NCBI GenBank assembly: GCA_029379385.1 | Contig: CM055617.1 | Coordinates: 10,945,532-11,009,531 of the forward strand | Direction of reading: 5' to 3' | DNA from: Quillaja saponaria | Lineage: Eukaryota; Streptophyta; Magnoliopsida; Fabales; Quillajaceae | DNA: 64,000 nt | Shown: positions 25,992-37,302 of the stretch, piece by piece | How the letters are laid out: each line of letters starts with the position of its first letter | How positions within the stretch are numbered: position 1 is the first letter of the stretch | Program-made: the position numbers and the translations under genes | The notes under the pieces: generated by a model | What the model was told of the DNA's origin: nothing | Databases searched by the model: none | Seen by the model: only the letters and a program-made list of their open reading frames with translations

Positions 25992-27376
25992 TGATGGGAA
26001 TTATAAAACTAATTAATTAATTAAATGAGATATATAATAAAAATAACAAAGGGCATCCACACAAAATATAAGTAAAATGGAAGAGAAAGAAACAATCAAC
26101 ACAAGATATAAAATAATGTTCTCATCAGTCTTTTATACCAATCTACTCATAAGGGATCTTACAAATATTAACTCTCTTTCTCATACTTTACAATATTTAC
26201 AAGCCCACGTATTTATACTACAAATGACTTGTTCACCAAGTAAATTTTTTCTGCAAGAAAACTTGATCACAATCTAATTAGACTTACTTACTTTCCAAGA
26301 TGAATCTAATTAGTTTTTTTTTACCCACCAAAAACAAACTAATTAGGAAACTACAAAAACAATATTTGGGTCACAAACCCAATAATCTTTACCTTGACTT
26401 AAATCATTCAAAGAAAGATTCACATGAGTCTCATTCTATTGGGAGTCTTTATTTGCTTAGAGTGAACAATGTTATGATATCTCACAACAACAATGCATAC
26501 ATATGTAGTCATCTTATCAACTTGACCTCGCCCATCACCATTAACGAGCCATTTCCACTTTGTCTCGATCATTGGATTAGATTGTGCAAAAGCAATAACT
26601 CCATCTCAACAAAAAAATTTTCTTCCCATATTGTTGGGCTTGCTCCATCTTTCCTACCATCCTCATAAGATCAAATTTTACTAGCACACAAAAAGACTCA
26701 CATCTTTCAACTTATGGCTATCTCACAAGCTTCCAAATATTCATTGGTATAAAACTCTTTTTACAAAATTCTACCTTAGTGTGCCAACCACACCCATCTC
26801 TTGGTGAGATGGCCACACACAAAACTACAAACTTCATCTTGCACAAAATTACAAAACTTGAACTTTCATCTTCTACACAGCAGACAAAGACTAGCATCTT
26901 CTTTTCTTTTTTTTCTTTTTTATCATTCTCTTACTTCTAGACAAATTTAATCACCACAATTTATTTTACTTCAATTCATTTGTATTTTTACAATAACTTC
27001 ACCATCACCAAAATTCTCTCGAACATATTCACATCTTAATCAAATCAGGCTCTAATAGCACTTGTTAAGAATTATACGAAATTTCCATTTAGATTTCAAT
27101 GTATAGATGAAAAAAATAACAAAGGACATTCGCAAAATATAAGTAGAAGGAAAGAGAAAGGAACAATCAACACAAGATATAATGTGGTTCGGCACTTCTT
27201 GCCTACATCTACAGATGATAAGATAAATTCTACTATTTCAAGAACAATTGCATAGAAAGAGTAATTAACGCCCTACACATGGTGCTCTCACCACTCTCAT
27301 CACCCCTATCCTATATGAAGTCTCATAAATATTAGCTCTCACACTTTCTTACACCTTACAACTCTCACAAGCCTAC

Positions 27377-27414
<38 letters not shown>

Positions 27415-27579
27415 TTTGTTCACCAAGAAAACTTAATCAACAATGAATTAGACTTACTTAATTACTCACCAAGGTAATTCTAATTAAGAAACTCCAATGA
27501 TAGTCTAATTAGTTTTTCTTGCTCACCAATAATAAACTAATTAGAAAATCATCAAAGCATGATTTAGATCACAAACCCA
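25992..27579 (-). mobile_element. Small non-coding LTR element (TRIM-like)
   Basis: Two related direct repeats, 25992-26381 and 27063-27579, flank about 680 bp without coding capacity. Both begin tg..gaattata, then share aataacaaagg, gaaacaatcaacacaagatata/gaacaatcaacacaagatata, gttcaccaag, attagacttactta and a final cacaaaccca. On the minus strand, two bases after the right repeat ends (..AACA), the sequence reads TGCTATTAGAGCC, which matches the usual initiator-Met tRNA primer binding site TGGTATCAGAGCC at 11 of 13 positions. This sets the element on the minus strand. The right repeat has an extra segment (about 27185-27290, containing gtggttcggcac) that the left lacks, plus a long (TA)n run near 27380-27408. 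No gag or pol similarity is present, so mobility would need help from another element. The 122-codon frame at 26300-26668 spans LTR and interior and is not a gene. Confidence 0.65.
27049..27060 (-). other. Putative primer binding site of the LTR element
   Basis: Minus-strand TGCTATTAGAGCC next to the inner edge of the right LTR resembles the complement of the 3' end of initiator-Met tRNA, with two mismatches. Confidence 0.5.
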
Positions 27580-28860
27580 ATACTAATTTGTAAAAAGGAA
27601 AATATGATATAAGATGACACTGAAAATAATTGTGAGACTGTTAAATTGTGTTTGTAAATTTAGTTGAAGGATTAGGTTTTTCTTTGGACATCAAATTGGA
27701 GCTTGGATATTAACTCTAAGTTAATTTGTGTTTGATAACCTCAATTTGTCAGTTATCTCGAAAGAGATGCTTACTTTTTTTCTTTTCTTACTCTTTGAGC
27801 CACTTTATTAAAAATCGATCACCTGAAAATGGTGACATAGTATTTTTTTGACACATTATTACTATACTTTCTTTCTCTATTATACCTACTTATCATTTTT
27901 TTTTTTCTTTTTTAGCTATCCTAATTATTCTTCAAAAATAAATATTGGAGGAGAGGACAAGATGTGTCAATTTTTTTTTTCAACCTTTACCTACCATAAG
28001 ATAAAACTTGCAAATTTTTAAAAAAATAATGAAAAACTATATCTATTTTAATGATTTTTAAGTTTTGTATAATGGAGACTAAACACCAAAAAAAAGAATG
28101 AAAAATATTAGTATGTCATCATTTTCAAGTGACTATACACATTAATTTTTTGGTGGGGTGTTTCAAATGATAAAAAAATAAATAAATGTAACTCACTTTA
28201 AAAGTAACCAGAGATTCTCAAATGAAAATGGTTATGTAGATAAAAATACAATTTTTTTTTCTTACATGTGTATGAGTTTACATTCCCTATTAGTCCCAAA
28301 TTTGATCATATATTTTTTAAGGAAAAATAAAGATAAGTTCTACACCAATTTACATTCCCTATTAGTCCCACTTTTAAGATTTTTTTTTTTTTCTAAATAA
28401 ATTTTAAAATTTAAATTAAAACATGTTATACAACTTTTTTCTAATTTTATATTTAAAATATTAATTGAGTAAACTAATTTTCAAAAATATCACATAATGT
28501 ATTAGAAAATTAATAAATTTATGATATAGTCATAATAAAAGAATAAAAATTTATTAAATTTAGATTTATTTTCCAGGTGTCATCATGAAAAAAAATATCA
28601 ATACAAGTTGAATTTGAAAATAATATTTTTTTCTCTGAACTTTTAAAAAAAATATATGAAAGAAGATAATGATAACTTATTAATTTTTATTTTTGATTAT
28701 ATCATAATTTACATTTCTTGATCATGACTAAATAAAAATATTAGACAAAATTAATGAAAAATATATATATATACTTTTTAGCAAATGAGTTACTTTTGCG
28801 GGTCACTGGGTTGACCCGAACACGACAAGTATTCCTAATCGAAGCAGGTTAACCCAAAAG
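27580..28860. other. AT-rich intergenic DNA upstream of the UBA2c-like gene
   Basis: No gene recognised. The phrase tacattccctattagtccca occurs twice, near 28279 and 28347, 68 bp apart. A TA run lies near 28761-28772. Confidence 0.4.
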
Positions 28861-28868
28861 CCCTCCTT

Positions 28869-28878
28869 TTAGGGTTTT
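28869..28878 (+). promoter_or_regulatory. Telo-box-like element before the UBA2c-like gene
   Basis: The sequence ttagggtttt is the reverse form of the plant telo box (AAACCCTAA), found near the transcription start of many genes for RNA-binding and translation proteins. It lies about 100 bp before the ATG at 28973. Function here is inferred from position only. Confidence 0.4.
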
Positions 28879-28972
28879 GTAATTTTACATTCCAAACTCC
28901 TCCCTGTCATTCCCTCCTTCCCTTGCAAGCAAAATCCATAGATTCCAGCTTCCTGTCCGAATCACCCGCACC

Positions 28973-30203
28973 ATGGATTTCACCAAGAAGCGCAAAACGG
29001 AAGAGAACGGTTCGACCAATTCTCCACCACCGTCCACCACCACTCTCAGCCAGGAAGATATCCGTAGGATCCTTCAACCCTTACCCCAAGATCAACTCCT
29101 TGACCTTCTTCAATCTGCCACCTTGCGCCATCCTGATGTTCTTGAAGATGTCCGTTCTTTGACCGATCGCGACACAACTCTTCGGAAACTCTTTGTTCGT
29201 GGTCTCGCTGGTGAAACTGCCACTGAAACACTCCGTTCTGTCTTCTCTTCATTCGGGGAGCTCGAGGAGGGAATTGTTATCTTTGACAAGACCACTGGAA
29301 AGTCTAAAGGTTACGGCTTTGTAACGTTTAAGCATGTTGATGGGGCAGTGCTGGCTTTGAAGGAACCTAGCAAGAAAATTGACGGGAGAATGACGGTGAC
29401 CCAGCTTGCGGCCGCTGGTACATCGGGTGGTCCGGGGACTAATTTGGTGCAATCAGGTGTCACTGATGTTTCATTGAGGAAGATCTTCGTGGGGAATGTG
29501 CCCTTTGATATTTCATCCGAGAGGTTGCTGGCGTACTTCTCGATGTACGGTGAAATTGAAGAAGGGCCACTTGGTTTTGATAAAGGGAATGGAAAGGTAA
29601 GAGGTTTCGCATTCTTTGTATACAAGACAGAGGAGGGTGCAATGGCCTCACTGGTTGAGCCACTCAAGACTATTGATGGGCAGCAAGTGGTCTGTAAATT
29701 TGCAGTGGATAACAAAAAGGGAAGGGCAGGAGGGCGTCAGAAACCGACTCAGCCTGGTTTCACTGGAGAGGGCATGCTGCCACCGCCACAGCAACCTTCT
29801 TTACCTGGTTCTATGCTCGGGTCTCAGTACGGGGGCCCTGGAAATATCTCATCCTATACTGGATATACTGGCGGGCATCAGGGTCCGCCATTGATCAATA
29901 ACTAATTATGGGCCATCATCAATTGGAGGAGCTGCATTGCCGCCGTATGGAACTCAATTTCCGTCTTCCTTAAATACTAACAGTGGTGGGTACGGCCCTG
30001 GAATAGGAGGTGGTGGGCCGGTGGCTGGTGAGTTTGTTGGAAGGTTGCCCCCAAGTTCTGCTGGAATGTCTTCAGTGGGGTTTACAGATAGTACCCATAA
30101 TGGTTTAACATCATCGGCACTTCCCACACAGTATCAACAGCCCCCACAGGTGCCAAGAGTTCCACCTGGAGGGATGTACCAAGGAGTGCCACGTTATTAC
30201 TGA
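28973..30203 (+). CDS. UBA2C: UBP1-associated protein 2c-like RNA-binding protein, frame broken near C-terminus
   Basis: The first frame (28973-29905, 310 aa) has two RRM domains. RRM1 has RNP2 LFVRGL (73-78) and RNP1 KGYGFVTF (112-119); RRM2 has IFVGNV (171-176) and RGFAFFVY (210-217). The N-terminal [20 protein letters not shown] segment and Gly/Pro-rich tail are typical of plant UBA2 proteins, nuclear binders of U-rich RNA linked to mRNA stability and stress or ABA responses. The frame stops at 29903-29905, but the next frame continues the family pattern (from about 29910, then [19 protein letters not shown] and [14 protein letters not shown]) to a TGA at 30201-30203. Homologues are about 400 aa, so the gene carries a shift of one extra or two missing bases near 29886-29908. 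Unrepaired, the product keeps both RRMs and loses about 100 residues. The CDS has no introns; a donor follows the last stop directly. Confidence 0.9.
29886..29908 (+). other. Frame break in the UBA2c-like gene
   Basis: Upstream codons end PPLINN-stop; downstream the family pattern resumes in the +1 frame ([13 protein letters not shown]). No GT..AG intron fits here. Either one base too many or two too few is present. Confidence 0.75.
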
Positions 30204-30204
30204 G

Positions 30205-31521
30205 GTAAGTTTCATATTTGATTTATATGTTAGGTGATTTCAGTCTTTGGAATACCTATTTGCGTATCTAAGTATATTGCAACTTGTGTTCGGCTTTCTG
30301 TAGTGGTGTCTCTGGTTTATTGGTTGAATTATTCTTTCTCTGGTTTGAGATATTTTTTCTTGTTTGCATATATTGTTTGTGCGGTATTTGATTACATGTT
30401 ACTTTGGATTCTATACTTGTCGCTTGCAAAAGAATGCATCATTTAATTCTTGTTAGCTGTAAAGTCTTCCAGACTTTTGAATGTCTTCTTTATCCTTTGT
30501 GATTTCATTGGGAAGTTTAATTGGTTGCTTTTGTTATAGAAGAAATTAAGATATTTGGTTTTTATTAATCCCTTCCGCTTTACTTTGGGGGTCATTTCTG
30601 GACTTTGTTTGCTGCATATGTTCGTTGATCTTTCACTTTATTACATTATTATATCATTGTCTCTTTTCTTTTGATATATAGTAAATCTTCTGTTAGCTTT
30701 TTTCTGTTGTATAACTTGTTTTTCTTTGCGAGCTTCATGAAAGCCATGGCTAGATATTGTATTTCTTCCCCTTTTGGTTAAATGATTTCTCTTTTGTCTG
30801 CTACATTTATAGCTTATTTGTTGACAATATAAGTTGGTAGCGATAAGAAATAACCAACTAACTGCTTATTTATCGATATACAACTTTTTTGCATGTGGGG
30901 AGTCTAATATGATTCTGATATAGGACCTTAATTTCACCTAAACTCAATTCCTTATAGTTATGCACCTTTGTGAGAAAATAAAAACTGTGATCTCGAATGA
31001 TGTTATTTTCTTTCAAGGGTTTATCCAGTTTTTGCTATTTTAAGATAGGACTCTATAATAGAAAAAAAAAATATTCGTTTTTTTAGATGGTTTGTTTTCT
31101 CATTGTGAGTCTGTGACTGTTATTGATGTGTTACTTGCATATTATTTGTCAATGTGTCACTTTTTAAAAGTTTTGGCTGCTTTGTTTTGAATTTCAGCGA
31201 TCTGCACCTATGTAGTTCCCATAAAATCAGTGTTTTGTGTATGAGTTTTCCTAGGAAAATCAACATTTTATGTTTTTTTTTTTCTCTTTTTTACTGATCT
31301 CTAGTCTGTTATTCTAAATGTGTATGTGTCTGTCTTTCTGGAAATTATTCAGTGCCGCAGTTTCCATAATGTAAATATTTAAACAACAGGTTAATTGTAG
31401 TTGAATTGATTAGTTTATTCCTTTCAATGCTTTACAGTGATTATCTATTCTTTAAACTGCCGATTCTTTATTTTATATGTTAATTGTTGATCACCGTGTT
31501 CTGAATGCCTATTTGGTTCAG
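30205..31521 (+). other. UBA2C: Probable 3'-UTR intron of the UBA2c-like gene
   Basis: Two bases after the final TGA the sequence reads g|gtaagt, a perfect plant 5' splice site. Downstream DNA is T-rich, as plant introns are, with candidate acceptors at 31196-31197 (atttcag|cga) and 31520-31521 (ggttcag|gtt). As I recall, Arabidopsis UBA2 genes also splice their 3' UTRs. The acceptor actually used cannot be decided from sequence alone. Confidence 0.5.
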
Positions 31522-34407
31522 GTTTATGATGGCTTATTGGAGCTAATGCTTTATATGGTTGTGCTGATTACGTGAATGCGACTTGAAATCTTTGGTTTTG
31601 ATTACATGGACTTCTGTAAATTTCTTGCTGCTTCACTATCTCTGCTTCTAATGTTGTGGTTCCATTTGTGATGGATGTTAGTGAAAGCTTACAAAAATTT
31701 TCTTAGCATCTAAGTGTGGTACTTATTTATAAGTGTTGTAGAACTTTCCTATTAAGTTGCTTTGAAAGTAGTTGATTAAAGGATTTAGTAAATGCTGGTG
31801 TTTTTCCTTTCTTATTTTCCAAATGTATTTGCCAATGTTATGAAAGTTGCTAAGTACTGACACTATTTGATACTTGTCTTGTCTTGTCTTGTCTCAGTCG
31901 GAGCTTACTTTTGTACTTACATTCACTGTGTATTTCTCATTTTTATGAGGACTTGACCATATTTGCTAGTGTATATGCTGTAGGTACCAACATACTCGCA
32001 ATATGTGTTCTCTTATCTGTTAAATTAGTGGGGCACTTCATCCCTGATTGACTTATATGGTATTAATTGACTTTACTATTAAAAATATAAGTACTTTAAT
32101 CAAATTTATAGTGGTCTATCATTTTAAGTGAACAACTTATATAACCTAAAAAATATCTTGATTTACTTCAAAAATTAAATTCCGTCTTTCGTAATAATGG
32201 CAGTTAATATTGCAGTTTGAGGAAGTATGTAATAAATTTATTTTATTTTCTACAATTGAGAGGCTAAGAGCTAGTTACTATTAAAGTAATAAGACGATCG
32301 AGTAATTTACTCTCTTTTAGTTTTTCATGATTGATTTCCTTCACTTGTTCCCTATATATTTCTAAGGCCAAGCTTTTAGCTTGACACATGTTCAAGTCAA
32401 AACTGGTTCTTCTTGAGAAGCTTTATTGTTTTATAATTCCTAAATGAATTTTCGAGGTTCCTTTTTTAATTAAAGTACATATGTCTATATTTTTAAAGAT
32501 ATTTAATATAACCGAAATCACAGAAATTGTATAAAGAAATGGCGTCTAAGAGTCATCTCCTAAAAACTACATCAATTAAACTAGATCCAAGTCCACATTG
32601 AGCATCAGCTATCATGCCATTTGCTTATTAATGATTCTCTGATTTACAAATGGTTTTTTTTTTTTTTTTTTTTGTTTACTTTGTATGTATATTTATTGCT
32701 GGAATTAGGTAGTTCAGGTCCACACTTGATTGTGTTAGTTTGTAGCTTCCTCCCCAGCACCAGAAAATTTGGCAGCAGGGACAAGTGTATTGTGTTTTAA
32801 TATTTAACCCTTTTTTTCTTCTTGAAAGGTTCTAACCTGCTACGTGAAGATTCCTTTGCATATTCTATGCAATCTATTTTTGTTGAACCATCTTGAGAAT
32901 ATTGCTTATATGTGATAATGTGAATAATCTATGAAGTTACTATTTTATTCTATACTCGGTAACCCTGTGGTGTATAGTCTTACTATTTTCCTATGTGTAA
33001 TTACTATTTGACAAACTACCTGGCTGCTCTACTTCTATATTGTTATAGTTGGTTGGTTCCCCATGTCCCTCTATCTTTGAATTAACTTCTTTCCCTTCAT
33101 CACTTTGAAACAAGTCTCAGGTGCAATGAGTTTGTTTTTACATGTTGGTTGCTTCAATAGAAAACAGGAGTTATTATTTTGATTTTTGTCCAATTAGAGA
33201 TGGATTATACCACCCCTTCTTCCTCGACTAGTTAAACAGGCATGAACACCAGAACTATACTTGTTTTTCATTTAGTTATGCTTTTCTTTTGGTATTAGAG
33301 TTAGGTTTTGCAAGAGTGGGAAGCTTTTCTTGTTTTTGGGGCGGGGGGAAGGCTTATCTACTAAATGTTTGGAATAAGATGATTTAAGCCACAAGATTGA
33401 AAAGAAAGGAGAGGAATAAGAAATGCAGAGGATTTACAGCTAGCAAAAATTGGAATCTTTCTATTATAAACCACAGGGTACTTTGTAGTAGTCTTAGCTA
33501 TGTGCTGCAAGCCTGATTCAAAATTAGTTGATGTGTCATGTATCGACTTGACACTGTGTTTTTGTAGAATCCAATTAGTAGACAAGTATAACTTGTAGCT
33601 TATGTTACTAACAAATGATTTTGCAACTGGTTTTCATCCCATTTTGATCCAATGTCCTTGAATCAACGTCAAATTGCATATGGTCTTGAGGTTATCATAC
33701 CAATTTGTTGTGGAAATGGCTTGTGGAGGAGCGAAGGCATATCTATGTATCCAACAAGCTGTTATTGTATTGAGCCCATCTCTTGTAATCATTTTTTTTT
33801 TAACTCTGAACAAATAATTGACCCATGCAATTGCATGGAGTAATTATGGTTATATAAAATGTATAACAGGGTGTTCTTTGCTTTCTCCCGATGGCTCAGT
33901 TTTTTTTTTCCTTTGGATATTCAGTTTTTAGTATGACTTGTTCAAGTTTCCCCTTTCATTTTCTTCTATATATTTGGTTGGAAAAGAAAATTGATCATCC
34001 ACCATTAGTTGTATCCAGTTCTAAACCTTAGCGTCTTTCTCAATTCAAATGAACCACAGATTGTTCAAATATATGTTAATGGCTGGTGGGGAAATAGTAA
34101 ATTGAATCATTGGGTGCCCACCACTTATGACTTGCATTGCAGTCAATTTTTATATATCCCACTAAATGATTGCAAAACTCATGCTAAAAGAAAATATATT
34201 TCTTAATTGAAGTTATATTCTGCACAAAAATAATGTGAGTAATAAGCTAATGCTAAGTACATGGAGGAGCATGCACTAACAGAGAAAACATTAGTGTCAT
34301 GTGGGTTGGGTTTATCTTTTGTTCTGTGTACTTAGACTCACTCGAGTTTTATAGTAAAGAATAGCATTTTTAGTGGGAGATAAAAGGAGGAGACTTCCAA
34401 AAATCTG
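31522..34407. other. T-rich 3' region and intergenic DNA
   Basis: No protein-coding similarity was found on either strand. The first part may be 3' UTR or further 3'-UTR introns of the UBA2c-like gene. A short (tcttg)n repeat lies at about 31877-31893 and a T run near 32656-32674. The 74-codon minus frame at 33585-33361 has no recognised relation. Confidence 0.4.
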
Positions 34408-37199
34408 TTAGTAAGGCAAGCTCTTTGAACTTGTGCTGATAACCAAGGCCTTTAACTTAGAAGAATCTTCACCAGCATTAGCTCTCTGTGATATTATCTG
34501 CATATTCTTTTGGAGACTTTGTTTCACCAAACTCTTCATCATTCTCTTTCCTGCTTGTGCCTCCCTTTGATTTACAGCTGAAACCATTGCAATTCTTGAT
34601 GTTTGGGGTCCAGAATGAGGTTCCATCTTTCTTTGTCTTTCATCCTTAAACCATTGTAACAGTTTCAGTGACCTCCTTTGTGCTAAAGGACTCCCTAACA
34701 GAGCCACTCCTAGCAGTACAGTAACAATGCCTGACTGAGCCATTTTTTCTCTTTGTGCTGAACTTTGATGAGCTAGAATCATTAAAATGTAAACTGACAA
34801 CTCTTGGCATTTGGGTTTATCATCCCATGATAAAATCTCAATCAAATTCTCTGGCATCAATCCACTATTTTCCATTGCCTTCTTCCCCATCAAAGTGACT
34901 ACCAAGTTACCCAGAGTTACAAGGGCTCTCTCTGAAAATTTCTTTATTGAGGACATCTCCAATAGAATGTCTACCAACCCATTTGAAACCAAAGGCCTTG
35001 CATTTTCCAACACAGTTGAGAGGTTATACAAAGCTCCCAAGCATGATTCTTTGGTTTCATAACTTGAGCTTGACACAAGGATCCCAGTAAGGAATGGGAG
35101 GAATTCTGATGAATCCAAAGGGAATTGGGTATCTGCTAGAGAAGACAAAGACAAAACCAACTCTGCAAATTCACTTCTTGTTGATTCATTTACAAGGTCA
35201 ATTTTCTTTGGGAGTTTGGACAAAATTCCTGCTTCAACCATCAAAGCCTTATTCCTGAAGAAAGTAAAACACATAATCAAATAAAAAATAAAAAAAAAAC
35301 CAGAACATGTTTCCACTAGTCAAATGTTGGTTGGAAACCAATGACTTTAAAATAATTTTTGCTCAATCAGTCCTGTCCTATTTTATAACTGCTGGTAAGA
35401 AACCAAAAGGGCCATTATAGAGGCTGCTAAATCAAAGTAAGTGTTACTAATGAAGATTTTTATGCATAAAAATATTAAGAGGAGGAAACCTAACCAAATA
35501 AAATATATAAATTTAGGTAACTGAAGTCAACTATAATCAAAAACTTAGATCTGTGTTGGAAAGTGGAAGCTGATTGTCTTATAAGCTTGTAATTAATTTC
35601 AATTTCAAAGACAAAATTGTCTCTTCGACAAATATTTTGTCCCCTTATAACATTTGCTACCACCTGCCCCCTGCAACTTAGTTGAAAGTCAGCGCAACTT
35701 ATGGCCTTGTAATTCTAAGGGCATCCTGTTTAAAATTTAAATGGTGTTGATTCTTCCAACTAATTAGGCATATGACAGAGCATAGTGCCAATATGATATT
35801 GGAATAGGTTGATCCCAAAATATTGGCTATAAGCCTTTAACATTGTATCATACCAACTTTAATTTCATTACTACATGCTATTGAATTTGATGATTTTTTT
35901 AAATATTAATAATATTTTATCACTCAATAAATCAAATTATTATCCTTATTCAATATCTACTGGGAGACCATTGCTCAAGCCATCCTCATAAGATTTTATT
36001 TTATTTTTAATCTTAATTCTGAAATACGTATTTTTATTGAGGAATAACATTTTTGCCTTTATGGTTGACAAAATACCAAATAATACCCGCCAAGAACTGT
36101 GTGGTGTACAATCCTATCATTTATCTTTCAAAGGTCAGAGTGCTGGACTGCTAGTGGCCACTAGCAAGTTCCTTTAATATAACTTATGATTGTTTAATAG
36201 ACAGCAAAATCAAGAATTTTTTTCCCCAAAATTAAAAAAGAATAGCTTAATTTTCTTCTTCAATTTTTAGATTAGAAAAAATACAGATAAACTTTTTTCT
36301 TCAAAAATAGCAATCCAATCCAAGAAGTTAATAAAGAGAATATACATTTTTAACTATCATGCCAACACAAAATATCAAAATTATTTTTATTGTCTAAAAT
36401 CAAAGAAAAATAGCTTGTTGGGTTAAAATACAGATAAGCTTTTCTCATTTAAAATTATAATAAAGTTAATGAAGCAAAAATATTTTTAATCACGAGGCAA
36501 AACACACAAAAAGTATATTAAAAGACATTGTGCAAGTCTTATAAATCAACTATTAGAGATAGATACAATTAATCCAAATTTCTTTGTGATTTGTAAAGAT
36601 ATTGAATTATTATTATTATTATTATTTGCTAACAAGATATTTAATTTCATTAGTACCATATGCATGCACTTGATAAATAGTAAATTTACTAAAAAACAAA
36701 AAAAACCTAAGTGGAAAACTTACGTGTAAGCTCCATTAGCAAGCTCAATCAAAGCTTTCACGGCAGCTCGTCTCCGGCCGGTCACTTCTGAGGCAGCCAT
36801 GGAAACCAGCACCGGTACAATCCCGAGCTCTGTCATAAACTTCCTTACCTTGATATCTTCCTTAGCTAACCTTTGAATCTCTTGAGCTGCCAATTCCTTC
36901 TCTTCCCAGCTTCCAAAGTGAAGTTTCTTCACAGACCTCTGCAAAATCACTGCTTCATCTTCAACAATAATCTCCTCCTTCATTCCATGTCCAAATTCCA
37001 GTACTTTTTCATTATTGTTAATGTCCCTGCTGCTAATTCTTGCTATATCAAATCCATCAAAATGAATATCGGACGGTCCAAATTGCTTTCCGGTAGATTT
37101 GGATTGTACAAAGCGTTTAATGCTAGTAAAAAATTTAAGCTTTATGTAAGACAATACCCAAATAGAAGTTGAAGAAGAAGAAGAAGAAGAATTGGACAT
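34408..37199 (-). CDS. ARM-repeat protein (U-box-like family without a U-box)
   Basis: Two exons on the minus strand: 37199-36724 and 35254-34408. The intron starts GTAAGT and ends TTCTTCAG; the join gives ..[14 protein letters not shown].. and 1323 nt, 440 aa plus stop. After a Ser-rich N-terminus, residues from about 95 form armadillo repeats: [14 protein letters not shown], then [39 protein letters not shown] and [12 protein letters not shown]. These resemble the ARM part of plant U-box E3 ligases, but no U-box is encoded, so the protein is probably an adaptor or scaffold. The C-terminus (from about 360) is basic and Ser/Lys-rich. The role is unknown to me. The 5' leader side contains a long CT-rich tract (37262-37302 on the complementary strand). 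Confidence 0.85.
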
Positions 37200-37261
37200 G
37201 TTTGGCTATTGAGAGGGAGACACAGGGAAATATTGAAAATTTAAATCTGGGTTTGTTTTTT

Positions 37262-37302
37262 TGTAGAGAGAGAGAGAGATTGAGAAAAATAGAGAGAGAA
37301 CA
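37262..37302 (-). repeat. GA/CT-rich tract in the ARM gene leader region
   Basis: The plus strand reads (ga)n-rich sequence about 65-100 bp upstream of the ATG at 37199. On the gene's strand this is a CT-rich leader, common in plant 5' UTRs. Confidence 0.6.

Noticed and set aside
26300..26668. 122-codon plus-strand frame
   Set aside because: It spans an LTR boundary and the element core; the LTR part is not conserved as protein in the other LTR.
29046..29715. Minus-strand frames opposite the UBA2c-like gene
   Set aside because: They are shadows of the conserved two-RRM coding frame on the other strand.
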